From Virgibacillus ndiopensis (GTDB lineage Bacteria; Bacillota; Bacilli; Bacillales; Amphibacillaceae), in contig NZ_FZMZ01000004.1 in the NCBI RefSeq assembly GCF_900187325.1, positions 806,001 through 870,000 of the forward strand: a stretch of DNA of 64,000 nt, given 5' to 3'. The stretch's first letter is position 1; each line of letters opens with the position of its first letter. The translations under genes were made by a program, and so were the position numbers. Positions 35,990 through 45,402 of the stretch are shown here, piece by piece. Below the pieces are notes generated by a model, which saw nothing but the letters and a program-made list of their open reading frames with translations, ran no database searches and had not been told where the DNA came from.

Positions 35990-36056
35990 TCTCGCTCTGG
36001 GGGATGATGGTTCGCCGTTCGGGTTGATGTCCTACCGCTCTCGGATTGATGTTCCA
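35990..36056 (+). repeat. Degenerate tandem repeat between kynB and kynA
   Basis: Three to four imperfect ~20-nt units (GATGATGGTTCGCCGTTCGG, GTTGATGTCCTACCGCTCTC, GATTGATGTTCCACC) resemble the reverse complement of the 23-kb minisatellite unit (ATGTTCCTGCTCTCCAGCCG). They lie just past the kynB stop. Confidence 0.55.
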
Positions 36057-36100
36057 CCAAAACAGCCATATTTTTATTTGCATTTAAAAGGAGAATGAAA

Positions 36101-36943
36101 ATGACAGACTCAAACAATACATTCAAATCAGAAAAGGGTATTCACACTGATTTTTTAGAAAAAATGACTTATGGTGATTATCTACAGCTTGATAATCTTT
36201 TATCAAGCCAGAAGCGATTATCTGATCATCATGATGAAATGCTGTTCATCATTATCCATCAAGTTAGTGAACTTTGGTTAAAATTAATTATTCATGAAAC
36301 AAAAGCTGCGGTATCAGCAATTAAACGTGATGACCTGCAGGCATCTTTTAAAATGCTAGCACGTGTTTCCAAAATCCAATCACAAATCATTCAGGCTTGG
36401 GACGTTCTTTCTACGATGACACCGGCTGAGTACATGGAATTCCGTGATAAATTAGGCAATGCATCAGGATTTCAATCGTATCAATACCGCCTAGTGGAAT
36501 TTGTACTTGGCTATAAAACGCCATTTATCCTAAAAATATACCAGAAAGATCCAGAACTCCACGCTATTCTAAAAGAAGCCTATCATGCCCCTGGCCTATA
36601 TGATGTAGCAATTCAAGCACTAGCTCGTAAAGGCTTCGATATTAATGATGATGTTCTCAATCGGGATTTTTCAAAGACGTATGAAATGGATTCTTCTGTT
36701 GAACAGGCTTGGTTAGAAGTATACCAGGATGTTCAATCTCATTGGGAACTTTACCAATTAGCCGAGAAGCTTGTCGATATAGAAGATTGGTTCCAACAAT
36801 GGCGCTTCCGCCACATGAAAACGGTCGAACGAATTATTGGTCACAAAATTGGTACCGGTGGATCATCGGGTGTCGGTTATCTTAAAAAAGTTCTAGATCA
36901 TTATTTCTTTCCAGAATTGTGGGAAATACGAACAAAACTGTAG
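36101..36943 (+). CDS. kynA: Tryptophan 2,3-dioxygenase
   Basis: This 280-residue heme dioxygenase shows [35 protein letters not shown] and [31 protein letters not shown], the last containing the conserved heme-ligand His region. It oxidises tryptophan to N-formylkynurenine. ATG at 36101 lies 7 nt after AAGGAG; the ATG at 36095 is too close. It is the last gene of kynUBA, followed by a terminator. Confidence 0.95.
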   Translation: MTDSNNTFKSEKGIHTDFLEKMTYGDYLQLDNLLSSQKRLSDHHDEMLFIIIHQVSELWLKLIIHETKAAVSAIKRDDLQASFKMLARVSKIQSQIIQAWDVLSTMTPAEYMEFRDKLGNASGFQSYQYRLVEFVLGYKTPFILKIYQKDPELHAILKEAYHAPGLYDVAIQALARKGFDINDDVLNRDFSKTYEMDSSVEQAWLEVYQDVQSHWELYQLAEKLVDIEDWFQQWRFRHMKTVERIIGHKIGTGGSSGVGYLKKVLDHYFFPELWEIRTKL

Positions 36944-36951
36944 TATTCTCT

Positions 36952-36979
36952 AGAGTACGCGCCTAGCGTACTCTTTTTC
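36952..36979 (+). terminator. Intrinsic terminator of kynUBA
   Basis: AGAGTACGC pairs with GCGTACTCT around GCCTA, followed by TTTTCTTCTTTT, 9 bp after the kynA stop. Confidence 0.9.
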
Positions 36980-37090
36980 TTCTTTTGAATAAGGAGATTC
37001 CTGCCTTTCTTGTCCCACGCTTGCACTTTATGGCTAAGTAATGATATTTTTTAAAGATAAAACATTTACAACAACAATGGGGAGGCAATT

Positions 37091-38434
37091 ATGCAGAAAA
37101 AAACAGATCAATGGTCATCTAAAATTGGTTTCATCTTATCTTCTGCTGGGGCTGCTATTGGTCTTGGAGCAATATGGAAGTTTCCATATATGACTGGAAT
37201 GAATGGTGGTGGAGCTTTTTTTCTATTATTTATTGGGTTTACCATTATTATTGGTCTCCCTTTATTAATTGCAGAGTTTATTATCGGGCGAGGGGCACAA
37301 AAAGAAGCTATAAGTGCTTATAAAGTCTTAGCACCTAAAAGCGGTTGGTCTATTATTGGACGGTTAGGAGTATTTGGTGCCTTTGTTCTGATGTCGTTCT
37401 ATAGTGTCGTAGGTGGATGGGTACTTATATACAGTACAATATCTATCCCCGGTTTAATTATCAAAGATGGAGCAAATTACGAGCAGTTATTCGCTACAAT
37501 TACTGGCAATCCCGGAATTACAATCTTAGGTCACGCTTTATTTATGATTATAAATATTGTTGTCATTTCGTTTGGAATTAAAAATGGGATTGAAAAGGTT
37601 AGTAAAATATTAATGCCATTATTATTTGTATTTTTTATCATACTAGTAATTCGTGCTGTGACGTTTGAGGGAGCAATGGAAGGATTAGCTTTCTTTCTTC
37701 AACCTGATTTTTCAAAAATCACTGGGGAAAGTGTGTTATATGCACTAGGACAGTCTTTCTTTTCCCTCGCTGTTGGAATATCTGTAATGGTTACGTACAG
37801 TTCCTATCTAAAAAAAGACGTCAGCCTGCCAATGTCAGCTGGATCTATCTCAATCATGAACATTTTCGTATCATTATTAGCTGGGTTGGCAATTTTTCCA
37901 ATCGTCTTCTCATTCGGACTTGAACCTGCAGAAGGACCAGGATTACTATTCATGGTGCTACCAGAGGCATTCGCACAAATGCCATTCGGTGAACTATTTT
38001 TAAGTTTATTCCTGCTTTTATTTTTATTTGCAGTTTTAACGTCGTCATTTAGTATGTTAGAAATTATTACTTCTGCCTTTACTTCCAACAAACAACGGTC
38101 ACGTACCAAAGTTGCTTGGATTTCGGGTATAATTGTTTTTATCGCTGGAATTCCAGCTGCATTATCATCGAGCTCTTTAGCAAATTTCAAGCTATTTGGG
38201 CTAACCGTTTTTGATGCAAGTGATTTTCTTGTTAGTAACGTTATACTGCCAGTAGGATGCTTATTAATTGCAATCTTTATTGGATTCAGAATGGATAAAG
38301 CTCTTGTTAAACAAGAATTTTCTTATGGTTACAACCTATCTAATGGAACATATCAATTATGGTTTCAATTGATACGGTGGCTCATCCCCATTACAATTGT
38401 TATCGTTTTTCTAGGATCATTAGGTCTTATTTAA
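37091..38434 (+). CDS. Sodium-dependent (SNF family) transporter, probably tryptophan
   Basis: This 447-residue SNF/NSS transporter has 11-12 membrane segments. The N-terminal sodium-site signature is GFILSSAGAAIGLGAIWKFPYMTGMNGGGAF (13-43). The LeuT-like segment 6 region ALGQSFFSLAVGISVMVTYSSYL follows. Bacterial members such as TnaT take up tryptophan with sodium. Placement directly after kynUBA, in the same direction but behind the kyn terminator, supports tryptophan as the substrate. Specificity is inferred. GGGGAGG precedes the ATG. Confidence 0.88.
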   Translation: MQKKTDQWSSKIGFILSSAGAAIGLGAIWKFPYMTGMNGGGAFFLLFIGFTIIIGLPLLIAEFIIGRGAQKEAISAYKVLAPKSGWSIIGRLGVFGAFVLMSFYSVVGGWVLIYSTISIPGLIIKDGANYEQLFATITGNPGITILGHALFMIINIVVISFGIKNGIEKVSKILMPLLFVFFIILVIRAVTFEGAMEGLAFFLQPDFSKITGESVLYALGQSFFSLAVGISVMVTYSSYLKKDVSLPMSAGSISIMNIFVSLLAGLAIFPIVFSFGLEPAEGPGLLFMVLPEAFAQMPFGELFLSLFLLLFLFAVLTSSFSMLEIITSAFTSNKQRSRTKVAWISGIIVFIAGIPAALSSSSLANFKLFGLTVFDASDFLVSNVILPVGCLLIAIFIGFRMDKALVKQEFSYGYNLSNGTYQLWFQLIRWLIPITIVIVFLGSLGLI

Positions 38435-38438
38435 TTTT

Positions 38439-38468
38439 AAGATGCCAAATCATTGGCATCTTTTTTTA
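38439..38468 (+). terminator. Intrinsic terminator after SNF transporter
   Basis: AAGATGCCAA pairs with TTGGCATCTT around ATCA, followed by a run of T, 5 bp past the stop. Confidence 0.93.
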
Positions 38469-38533
38469 ATTGCTTATATTACTATATATAAGGGTAAGAT
38501 ACTACTATTAAATTATGAAGGAGAGTGTTTAGA

Positions 38534-39883
38534 TTGGCAAAAAAAGTTATTATAGTTGGTGGAGTTGGTGGTGGTTCAACAGTTGCCTCACAGATTCGTA
38601 GGCTCGACCAGGATTCTGAAATAATTTTATTTGATAAGGGGGCCCATATTGCTTTTTCCAATTGCGGCATGCCCTATTTTATAGGTGAAACCGTTAAAGA
38701 AAGAGACGATTTATTACGCGATACGGAAAGTTTTGCAAAAAAATATGCTATTGATGTACGTATTAATACAGAAGTAATTGCCATTGACCGATCAAACAAA
38801 ACTGTTACATACAAAAATGGAGCCGGTGAAAAGCATGAGCACTATGATACATTAATCCTTTCACCCGGAGCCTCCGCTTTCGTTCCTAATATTAGTGGAC
38901 GCAATGAAAACAATTCTTTTACACTACGAACTATTCCAGATATGGATAAAATAAATAATTTTATAAAAGAAAACCATCCACGTACATGTGCTATTGTTGG
39001 TGGAGGATTTGTCGGCTTGGAAATGGCAGAAAACTTAAAAGCACTAGACATCGATTGTACGATTATTGATCGTTCAAAACATGTCATGAAATTGGTTGAC
39101 AAAGATATGGCAGCAATTATCCAGGAACATATGGAGACTAAAGGAATTAAGCTATTATTAAATGAATCCCTCGAAGCTTTTACTGATAACGGAAAAATGC
39201 TTCAGCTTAGTGGCAATAAAAATCTACAGGTTGATATGACCATACTAGCAATAGGGATTAAACCAAATACTGAACTAGCAGAGCAGGCTGGGCTTACAGT
39301 AGGTAAAACCGGCGCGTTAGTCGTAAATGAATACATGCAAACATTAGACAAAGACATATATGCCTTGGGTGATGTAGCAGAAACAACAGATTTATTATCG
39401 GATAAACCAAGTAACGTAGCGTTGGCATGGCCAGCACATCGCCAAGCCTACATTATCGCAAATCATTTAGCTGGCAACACCATTCCATATGCAGGAACAT
39501 TAGGTTCTTCAATTGTAAAAGTTTTTGACTTAACAGTAGCCATAACAGGACATAGTAGTGAATCACTTAAAGAAAAAGGCATTCCCTTTCAGGAAGTGAA
39601 ACATCGTGCATTGTCAAACGCAGGTTATTTTCCTGGCGCCGAAAAAATTTCAATTAAATTATTGTTTCATTCAGGAAATGGGAAAATTCTAGGCGCACAA
39701 ATTATTGGGGAAAAGGGGGTAGACAAACGACTTGCAGTAATAGCAACAGCAATTAGAGGAAATCTAAATGTGACAGATTTAGCCGAGTTAGAACTGGCAT
39801 ACGCCCCACCCTATTCCTCACCAAAAGATCCAATTAATATAATCGGGTATAAAGCGGAGTCTATGGTAACGGAGAATAAATAA
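38534..39883 (+). CDS. cdr: CoA-disulfide reductase-like flavoprotein
   Basis: This 449-residue FAD/NAD(P)H oxidoreductase has an FAD-binding GGVGGGSTVASQIRR at the N-terminus and the redox cysteine C44 in IAFSNCGMPYFIGE. A second dinucleotide site is AIVGGGFVGLEMAENL near 154, followed by YALGDVAETTD and a dimerisation domain. The single cysteine in SNCGMPY is typical of CoA-disulfide reductases, which keep CoA or bacillithiol pools reduced, and of related NADH oxidases. The start is read as TTG at 38534, 10 nt after AAGGAG; a GTG at 38525 overlaps the site. It lacks the C-terminal rhodanese domain that some homologues have. Confidence 0.82.
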   Translation: MAKKVIIVGGVGGGSTVASQIRRLDQDSEIILFDKGAHIAFSNCGMPYFIGETVKERDDLLRDTESFAKKYAIDVRINTEVIAIDRSNKTVTYKNGAGEKHEHYDTLILSPGASAFVPNISGRNENNSFTLRTIPDMDKINNFIKENHPRTCAIVGGGFVGLEMAENLKALDIDCTIIDRSKHVMKLVDKDMAAIIQEHMETKGIKLLLNESLEAFTDNGKMLQLSGNKNLQVDMTILAIGIKPNTELAEQAGLTVGKTGALVVNEYMQTLDKDIYALGDVAETTDLLSDKPSNVALAWPAHRQAYIIANHLAGNTIPYAGTLGSSIVKVFDLTVAITGHSSESLKEKGIPFQEVKHRALSNAGYFPGAEKISIKLLFHSGNGKILGAQIIGEKGVDKRLAVIATAIRGNLNVTDLAELELAYAPPYSSPKDPINIIGYKAESMVTENK

Positions 39884-39926
39884 TAGTATCCCCCAATAGT
39901 ATAAAGACCTATTGGGGGATACTATT
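39882..39926. terminator. Bidirectional intrinsic terminator
   Basis: An 18-bp perfect stem (AATAGTATCCCCCAATAG with its complement) has a 9-nt loop and T-rich flanks. It serves cdr (+) and the converging 39936 gene (-). Confidence 0.93.
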
Positions 39927-39935
39927 TTTCACACT

Positions 39936-40604
39936 TTATAAATCCTCTTCAGCACGATAGATTAATGCATATTTGGACTCATCTAAAAGTTCACTTGCAT
40001 GAATACGAACACCATGACCAAAGACTACCTCTTCATCAGTCATTGCTACAATCATTGCTTTTGTTCTAGCCACATTGTCAATATAAACATCTCCAACAAC
40101 TGGCTTCATTTGGTTATCCGAAGCTATATGTTTTGGTGACTCATCTTCACTCAACTGTGCCTCTGATACCAAGTTTTTATCATAATAAGCAATATCCTGG
40201 CTATTTTCATTTTTACCAGGAACCATTACAACATATTCACTATGTTTAACCCCGTTATCCCTCGTTGTTACGACATTTCCGTCTTCTACACTGTCAACCT
40301 TCTCGATTTCGTTAAGTGAGTAATGATCAAGAAAATCTGGAGCGGGCTTAATAATTAAAATGTAATCACCAGGTTCAGGTTTTTTATCTTTGTCAATTGT
40401 GTACCGTTTTCCATAAAAAATAAATGAATCCATATGCTTTGGTCGATAAAGGGTAATTTCACTTGCCTTTGTAAGTATTTGCTGCATGTCCTTAAGTCGA
40501 TATAAATGGATAGACTTCTTAAACATTGGCTTTACTGAATAAACTTTATGAAGTTCGTTATTGTAAAAAACAAATTGCCCTTTTCTCACTTGAAAAAGCT
40601 TCAT
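39936..40604 (-). CDS. Unknown cytosolic protein
   Basis: I do not recognise this 222-residue protein. It has no signal peptide or membrane segment. The N-terminal ~50 residues (KLFQVRKGQFVFYNNELHKV) look like a small beta-rich module. The middle holds repeated short beta/turn segments (GDYILIIKPAPDFLDH). The C-terminal ~55 residues (VGDVYIDNVARTKAMIVAMT) again look like a small barrel. It may bind nucleic acid, but there is no diagnostic motif. ATG at 40604 has GGAGG upstream; the longer frame does not. It stands alone between two other transcription units. Confidence 0.7.
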   Translation of the reverse strand: MKLFQVRKGQFVFYNNELHKVYSVKPMFKKSIHLYRLKDMQQILTKASEITLYRPKHMDSFIFYGKRYTIDKDKKPEPGDYILIIKPAPDFLDHYSLNEIEKVDSVEDGNVVTTRDNGVKHSEYVVMVPGKNENSQDIAYYDKNLVSEAQLSEDESPKHIASDNQMKPVVGDVYIDNVARTKAMIVAMTDEEVVFGHGVRIHASELLDESKYALIYRAEEDL

Positions 40605-40739
40605 AATATTGCCTCCTATACAAATCATTCAAACGTACTTATTACATTTTCATTCTCTACTATTTTTCCTAATTATGCATAGTTTAAACATAAAAAACAA
40701 TGAATGCAATATGTACTTTCACATAGTTTACCCTAACTT

Positions 40740-41375
40740 TTACAAATTTGTCGCTTTTTTTAATTCGAGTGCAGCTGTTTGACTATTTTTCACTTGGCAA
40801 ATCGCTGATATAACAGCGATTCCCGCTGCACCTGCCTTCATAATTTCTCGTGCATTTTTATTACTAATTCCACCAATAGCTACAATGGGTATGGTTACTT
40901 TTTCTTTAATTGCACGTAACCCTTGAGTACCGATTGGGTCCAAAGCATCCTTTTTTGTCGTTGTAGCAAAAATTGGTCCAACACCAAGATAATCTGCTCC
41001 TTGGTTTTCGGCAAGTATTGCTTCTTCCACAGTGGAAACGGAAACTCCTACACAAAAATGCTCGGGAATTCTTTTTTTGACTTCTAAGATCGACTCATCG
41101 TTTTGCCCAATATGAACACCGTCAGCTTTAAGCGCAATAGCCAAATCAGTATCATCATTGACAATGAAAGGAATGTTATTTTCTTTGCAAACGTCTCTTA
41201 ATTTTAGACCTAAGTCACGTTTTTCACCATCTGTTTTGGCCGCTAAACCTTTTTCACGAAACTGAAAAAGGGTTATTCCACCATTGATTGCTTGTTGTAA
41301 AACTTGGACTAGATTTTTTTCCGTATTATTACTTCCCATAATAAAATATAATTGCAAGTCCTCTTTATTTATCAT
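40740..41375 (-). CDS. thiE: Thiamine-phosphate synthase
   Basis: This 211-residue TIM-barrel enzyme shows FQFREKGLA, FIVNDDTDLAIALKADGVHIGQND (pyrophosphate and Mg binding), YLGVGPIFATTTKKDA and IVAIGGISNKNAREIMKAGAAGIAVISAI. It joins HMP diphosphate and thiazole phosphate to thiamine phosphate. It is the last gene of the leftward thiD-thiM-thiE operon, 6 bp after thiM, under the TPP riboswitch. Confidence 0.96.
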   Translation of the reverse strand: MINKEDLQLYFIMGSNNTEKNLVQVLQQAINGGITLFQFREKGLAAKTDGEKRDLGLKLRDVCKENNIPFIVNDDTDLAIALKADGVHIGQNDESILEVKKRIPEHFCVGVSVSTVEEAILAENQGADYLGVGPIFATTTKKDALDPIGTQGLRAIKEKVTIPIVAIGGISNKNAREIMKAGAAGIAVISAICQVKNSQTAALELKKATNL

Positions 41376-41381
41376 ATATTT

Positions 41382-42170
41382 CTACTCCTTCATAAATTCT
41401 TGGAGTTTAGCCGAGTTTTGTACTGTGGTTTCTTTTAAATTATATAATTCATCCAGAAATACGGACATGAATGAACCTGGACCAACTGAATTTTCCTCAG
41501 CTAACTCTGCTGCTACACCATAACTACTAACGGCTTGGACTGAAGCATTATAATAGTCTTCGCTGACACTTACAAATGCACCGACAACAGCAGTCAACAA
41601 ACATCCAGTACCAGTTACGTTAGGTAGCATTGCGGAACCATTTTTACACAAGGAGTAGTTTCTTCCATCTGTGATAATGTCTGTTTTTCCGGTTGCGATG
41701 ACAACAGAACCATATTTTTCCGCAATGTTTGCAGACACCTCTGGTTCCACTACCTCCACTAATGTATCTGTACCTTTCATAAGCGTATTGGTTTCTCCTA
41801 AAAAGGAAATTTCACCACTATTTCCTCGGATAACCGAAATCTCAATTTCAGCTAATATCTGTTTAATAGCATTTGTCCGAAATTTTGTTGCACCGATGGC
41901 TACGGGATCCAAAATTACCGGAATTCTTTTTTTATTGGCAGCTTTTCCTGCAATAATCATCGCTTTAACTTGTTCTTGTGTACACGTCCCAATATTTAAC
42001 ACAAGAGCGTCCGCATGTGACGCCATTTCTGCTGCCTCTTCTGGTGCATTGGCCATTGCGGGGGATGCACCAAGCGCTAATAAGCCATTTGCTGAAAAAT
42101 TAGCCACTACTGTATTTGTAATGTTATGTATTAATGGCTTCTGATTTCTAATTTTAGAAAGATAACTCAT
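41382..42170 (-). CDS. thiM: Hydroxyethylthiazole kinase
   Basis: This 262-residue ribokinase-like enzyme has the PLIHNITNTVVANFSANGLLALGASPAMA N-terminus, VLDPVAIGATKFR, a GNSGEI segment, and the catalytic region NVTGTGCLLTAVVGAF. It phosphorylates the thiazole alcohol for salvage. Its start lies 17 bp inside the 3' end of thiD, so the two are coupled. The operon therefore does salvage and coupling rather than de novo thiazole synthesis. Confidence 0.96.
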   Translation of the reverse strand: MSYLSKIRNQKPLIHNITNTVVANFSANGLLALGASPAMANAPEEAAEMASHADALVLNIGTCTQEQVKAMIIAGKAANKKRIPVILDPVAIGATKFRTNAIKQILAEIEISVIRGNSGEISFLGETNTLMKGTDTLVEVVEPEVSANIAEKYGSVVIATGKTDIITDGRNYSLCKNGSAMLPNVTGTGCLLTAVVGAFVSVSEDYYNASVQAVSSYGVAAELAEENSVGPGSFMSVFLDELYNLKETTVQNSAKLQEFMKE

Positions 42171-42996
42171 CTGAAAAATCTCCTTTTTTTATTGGTAATC
42201 CTTGCAGTCGATAACCCCAATGATTTGTTGGTCCGTTTCCTTTTCCAAGCTGTAAACTAAATTTAATTGCATCTGCAATAAACTTTTTGGCAATAGTAAC
42301 GGATTCAGATATAGATCGACCTTTAGCAAGTTCAGCTGCAATTACCGCCGAATACGTACACCCAGTACCGTGAGTATGTTTCGTTGTATAACGAATCGAT
42401 GAAAACTTGTATAAGGAATCGCCATCATATAAAACATCGATAGGTGCTTCACTAAAATGACCGCCTTTCACAACAGCTGCTTTAGCGCCAAGCTCGATTA
42501 CTATTTGTTTGGCAGCATTTTCTGCGTCTGTAATAGAATTTATTTTTGTTTGAAGCAATACTTCTGCCTCTGGAATATTAGGTGTTACGACAGTAGCCAA
42601 TGGAATTAGTTTATCGCTAAGCGTCTGCTTAGCATTTGTATCCATTAAATGATCACCGCTTTTAGCAACCATGACTGGATCAATAACGTATGGAATCGAA
42701 TACGCATTAATTATTTCTGCTATCATTTCCATCATTTCAGGTGTTGCAATCATGCCTGTTTTAATCACATCCGGTGTAATATCCGACAATACACATTTCA
42801 TTTGGTTCGCAATAAATGGAACTGGTAAATGCTCGACGCTTTGTACCCCTAATGTGTTTTGGGCGACAACAGATGTTACAACACTCATGCCAAATACTTC
42901 ACGCTCTTGAAACGTTTTTAAATCAGCTTGGATACCTGCTCCTCCAGTTGGGTCAGTACCTGCAATTGTTAGTGCTGTTGGAATGGAATGTTTCAT
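42154..42996 (-). CDS. thiD: Hydroxymethylpyrimidine (phosphate) kinase
   Basis: This 280-residue kinase shows ALTIAGTDPTGGAGIQADLKTF at the N-terminus, VIDPVMVAKSGDHLM, and the catalytic HTHGTGCTYSAVIAAELAKG. It phosphorylates HMP and HMP phosphate. The ATG at 42996 follows AAAGGAG by 10 nt; the open frame extends 28 codons upstream into the riboswitch terminator region and is not used. It is the first gene after the TPP riboswitch. Confidence 0.95.
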   Translation of the reverse strand: MKHSIPTALTIAGTDPTGGAGIQADLKTFQEREVFGMSVVTSVVAQNTLGVQSVEHLPVPFIANQMKCVLSDITPDVIKTGMIATPEMMEMIAEIINAYSIPYVIDPVMVAKSGDHLMDTNAKQTLSDKLIPLATVVTPNIPEAEVLLQTKINSITDAENAAKQIVIELGAKAAVVKGGHFSEAPIDVLYDGDSLYKFSSIRYTTKHTHGTGCTYSAVIAAELAKGRSISESVTIAKKFIADAIKFSLQLGKGNGPTNHWGYRLQGLPIKKGDFSDELSF

Positions 42997-43065
42997 TGAT
43001 GAAGAACTCCTTTCACTTTTTATGAAAATCCAAAAGGAGAAATGGTATGTTTTTTCCTTTAAAAG

Positions 43066-43098
43066 ACAAAAAAACCACACCAGAAACTGGAGTGGTTT
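43066..43098 (-). terminator. Riboswitch-controlled terminator of thi operon
   Basis: On the minus strand AACCACTCCAG pairs with CTGGTGTGGTT around TTTCT, followed by a T run. It lies 34 bp after the TPP aptamer and 70 bp before thiD, the usual expression platform for transcriptional control. Confidence 0.92.
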
Positions 43099-43131
43099 AT
43101 GTAGTCATTTAATCATTATTAAATTCAACCG

Positions 43132-43221
43132 GTCCCCACTTTCCTACGCTAGTATGAGCTAGATCAGGTTCAAAGGGATCAAGGCATTCCTTGTCTCAGC
43201 CAAAATGGCACCCCTAGTGGA
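43132..43221 (-). ncRNA. TPP riboswitch (THI element)
   Basis: The minus strand carries the conserved blocks of the TPP aptamer in order: CTAGGGGTGCC, GGCTGAGA, CCCTTTGAACCTGATCTAG, and CTAGCGTAGGAAAGTGG. The terminator between it and thiD indicates that thiamine diphosphate switches thiDME off. Confidence 0.97.
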
Positions 43222-43274
43222 CTTTCATATTTAATTATACATATACTTAAACACGCTTTGTACTGTTTGTCAAA

Positions 43275-43958
43275 CTAAGATGTTGAAGCAATTCTTTTAT
43301 TTTTCCAGTAACCCAAGAATAAGATCACAGCAGTAAGAGCTACAATAATTGCATACATCACTGGACCATCATGAAGATTGAGTGCCTGCATAATAAACTC
43401 GTCTCCTGTGATCATTTCACCAGCTGTCCAGGCAAGAATTCCCGCCCCAATATAGGCAATCCATGCATACTTATCAAGTGCTCGAACAATTAATTTCGAA
43501 CCAAATATCATAATAGGTATACTTACCGCAACTCCAAGTGCAATCATACCGATATGCCCGTGTGCTGCACCCGCAACTGCTACTACATTGTCAAGGCTCA
43601 TAACAGCATCAGCCATAATGATGGTCAATACGGCTTTTCCAACGGTACCAGATGATTTAATATCTGTTTCTTCCTGATCGTCAACAAGTACATGATAAGC
43701 AATCCATAATAATAGTAATCCGCCAATTAAATGAACGAACGGGACTTGTAATAAATAAACGATAACAACAGCAAATAATATACGTAAAATAACTGCCCCG
43801 AAAGTACCAATAAAAATTGCTTTGTTCTGCTGGTGTTTTGGCAACCCTCTAGTAGCCATTGCTATAACAACAGCGTTATCACCAGAAAGTACAATATCAA
43901 TTGCTATGATTTTTAATAAGGCAATAAACGAATCCTGTGTAAAATCTAGTCCAAGCAA
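43275..43958 (-). CDS. TerC family integral membrane protein, YjbE-like
   Basis: This ~227-residue protein has seven or so membrane segments. The TerC signatures are IDIVLSGDNAVVIAMA (paired acidic/Asn region, first half) and IIMADAVMSLDNVVAVAGAA (second half). Some Bacillus TerC proteins export manganese and help load secreted enzymes with metal. This one looks most like YjbE. A TTG at 43958 lies 8 nt after GGTGG; a GTG at 43970 abuts the ribosome binding site and is less likely. No yybP-ykoY manganese riboswitch was seen upstream. Confidence 0.83.
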   Translation of the reverse strand: MLGLDFTQDSFIALLKIIAIDIVLSGDNAVVIAMATRGLPKHQQNKAIFIGTFGAVILRILFAVVIVYLLQVPFVHLIGGLLLLWIAYHVLVDDQEETDIKSSGTVGKAVLTIIMADAVMSLDNVVAVAGAAHGHIGMIALGVAVSIPIMIFGSKLIVRALDKYAWIAYIGAGILAWTAGEMITGDEFIMQALNLHDGPVMYAIIVALTAVILFLGYWKNKRIASTS

Positions 43959-43970
43959 GTCAGTTGCCAC

Positions 43971-44349
43971 CCTTCTCTATGAAACGACTTTTATTATACT
44001 ATTTTCGATTTAATTGTAAAAGCATATGTGTTTCAAAAAGAAGGTGAGTAGAAGAAATTTTTATGGTGTACTTATGAAGATAATAGATGGAGGTATTTGA
44101 AATAAATCTTAAATGGGTTAAATTATCTCCTTTACATTATTCATTCGGTTGTATATTTATTTTATTTTTCCACGTTTCGTAACGAAAAACTTCAAAATGG
44201 CCAAAAAATCGTCCATACGTCCTCATCTTAATTGGACCAATCGCATTTGCAAATCAATCACCTCCTTTTTTGAAAACCATTAGTATAGCACAGATACATA
44301 CGCACAAAATGAGGCTAATTGTATTTCAATCCCACCTTTCCCGTTTCAG
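43971..44349 (-). other. 379-bp intergenic region with an orphan ribosome binding site
   Basis: No annotated-size gene lies here. On the minus strand a perfect AAGGAGGTGATT (about 44260-44271) is followed at 8 nt by TTG and a nine-codon frame. Its TGA stop overlaps (ATGA) the ATG of a 29-codon frame at 44137-44226. Whether either is translated is unknown. Confidence 0.4.
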
Positions 44350-45402
44350 TTATCGTGCATTTTCATCCATATGAACAAATGGCAAGTCAGTATCCACTTC
44401 CCCTCGAATTCGCTTTGTCGTAATCGTTTCGCCTTGCATCCATTTTGCAAAATCAAAAATGATTGGTTTACGGTCTCCACCTAAAGCAAACCAGGCTTTT
44501 AGTTGTTTGGGAAAATATCCAGAAGTATGAATCGTACCTGACCAGTTTTTATATTGATTGGAAAAAACACCTTTGTCTGTATCATTTAACATACGGAAGG
44601 CATGATAGGCATCTGTTATTGCACTTTGTTGCGCTTGAATAGACTTCATTCGTTTATATGAATCAGCTAAATGGTGACGGTTTTCATGCTTTAACAACTC
44701 AAAATGATTTGTACAAACGTTTGATTTACGTACTTCAATACTTCTTGGTGTAGCTTCTACGACAAACGTTTCTTCATCTTTATCAAGAACAATGTAACTA
44801 AATGAGTGTCGATGTGGCATTTCCTTTAACATAGTAATCGCCTCACCAACCGTTGCACAGCTTTCTAAGATAATTCTACCTATCATATTACAAATAAATC
44901 CGTCTCCAGGCTTTTTTCGATGCATAAAATTGTAACCAAGGACAAGACCTTTTTCATTCATACCATCCATGCGGCCAGTAATACGCTGCGAGGGTCCAAT
45001 AATCGCATAACCTTGATCAGTCGGCTGGAAAACAGTGTAACGACCTTCATACGTTTTTGGATGGTAATCATAATTACGAATCATATAATCAGTCCCAGTA
45101 AAAATTGAACAGCCGCTTCGTGTATATTCTAAACGATACCCACCAAAATCCTGAAGTACATCCTCCATCGACCATTCCAATGCGTCCTGTAAACCAATCA
45201 GCTCGCCCCACACTCCTGGTGCATACGTAGTGATTGCACTTTTTACTTCATTTATGTCAATAGCGAAGCGTGGTCTTCTTATCCGCCATTGTTTTTTCCT
45301 GTTCTTGATCGTTAATGAATCCTTTAATAGTTTCCCTTGTTTGTATCCGAAATCATAATGAGTTCCTCTAAACTGAATGATATCACTATAAATTTTTTTC
45401 AA
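44350..45402 (-). CDS. C45-family Ntn hydrolase / acyltransferase-like protein
   Basis: This 350-residue protein belongs to the acyl-CoA:6-aminopenicillanate acyltransferase (C45) superfamily. Nucleophile C98 sits in EYTRSGCSIFTGTDYMIRNYDYHP, and the later NEKGLVLGYNFMH and FSYIVLDKDEETFVVEATP are typical. These enzymes self-cleave before the cysteine and then hydrolyse or transfer acyl groups on amides. The bacterial substrates are mostly unknown. The start is TTG at 45402 behind GGGGGAG. It is a single gene with no informative neighbours. Confidence 0.85.
   Translation of the reverse strand: MKKIYSDIIQFRGTHYDFGYKQGKLLKDSLTIKNRKKQWRIRRPRFAIDINEVKSAITTYAPGVWGELIGLQDALEWSMEDVLQDFGGYRLEYTRSGCSIFTGTDYMIRNYDYHPKTYEGRYTVFQPTDQGYAIIGPSQRITGRMDGMNEKGLVLGYNFMHRKKPGDGFICNMIGRIILESCATVGEAITMLKEMPHRHSFSYIVLDKDEETFVVEATPRSIEVRKSNVCTNHFELLKHENRHHLADSYKRMKSIQAQQSAITDAYHAFRMLNDTDKGVFSNQYKNWSGTIHTSGYFPKQLKAWFALGGDRKPIIFDFAKWMQGETITTKRIRGEVDTDLPFVHMDENAR

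Noticed and set aside
43971-44349. yybP-ykoY manganese riboswitch upstream of the TerC gene
   Set aside because: The conserved paired motifs of that class are not present. Only the orphan ribosome binding site region is seen.
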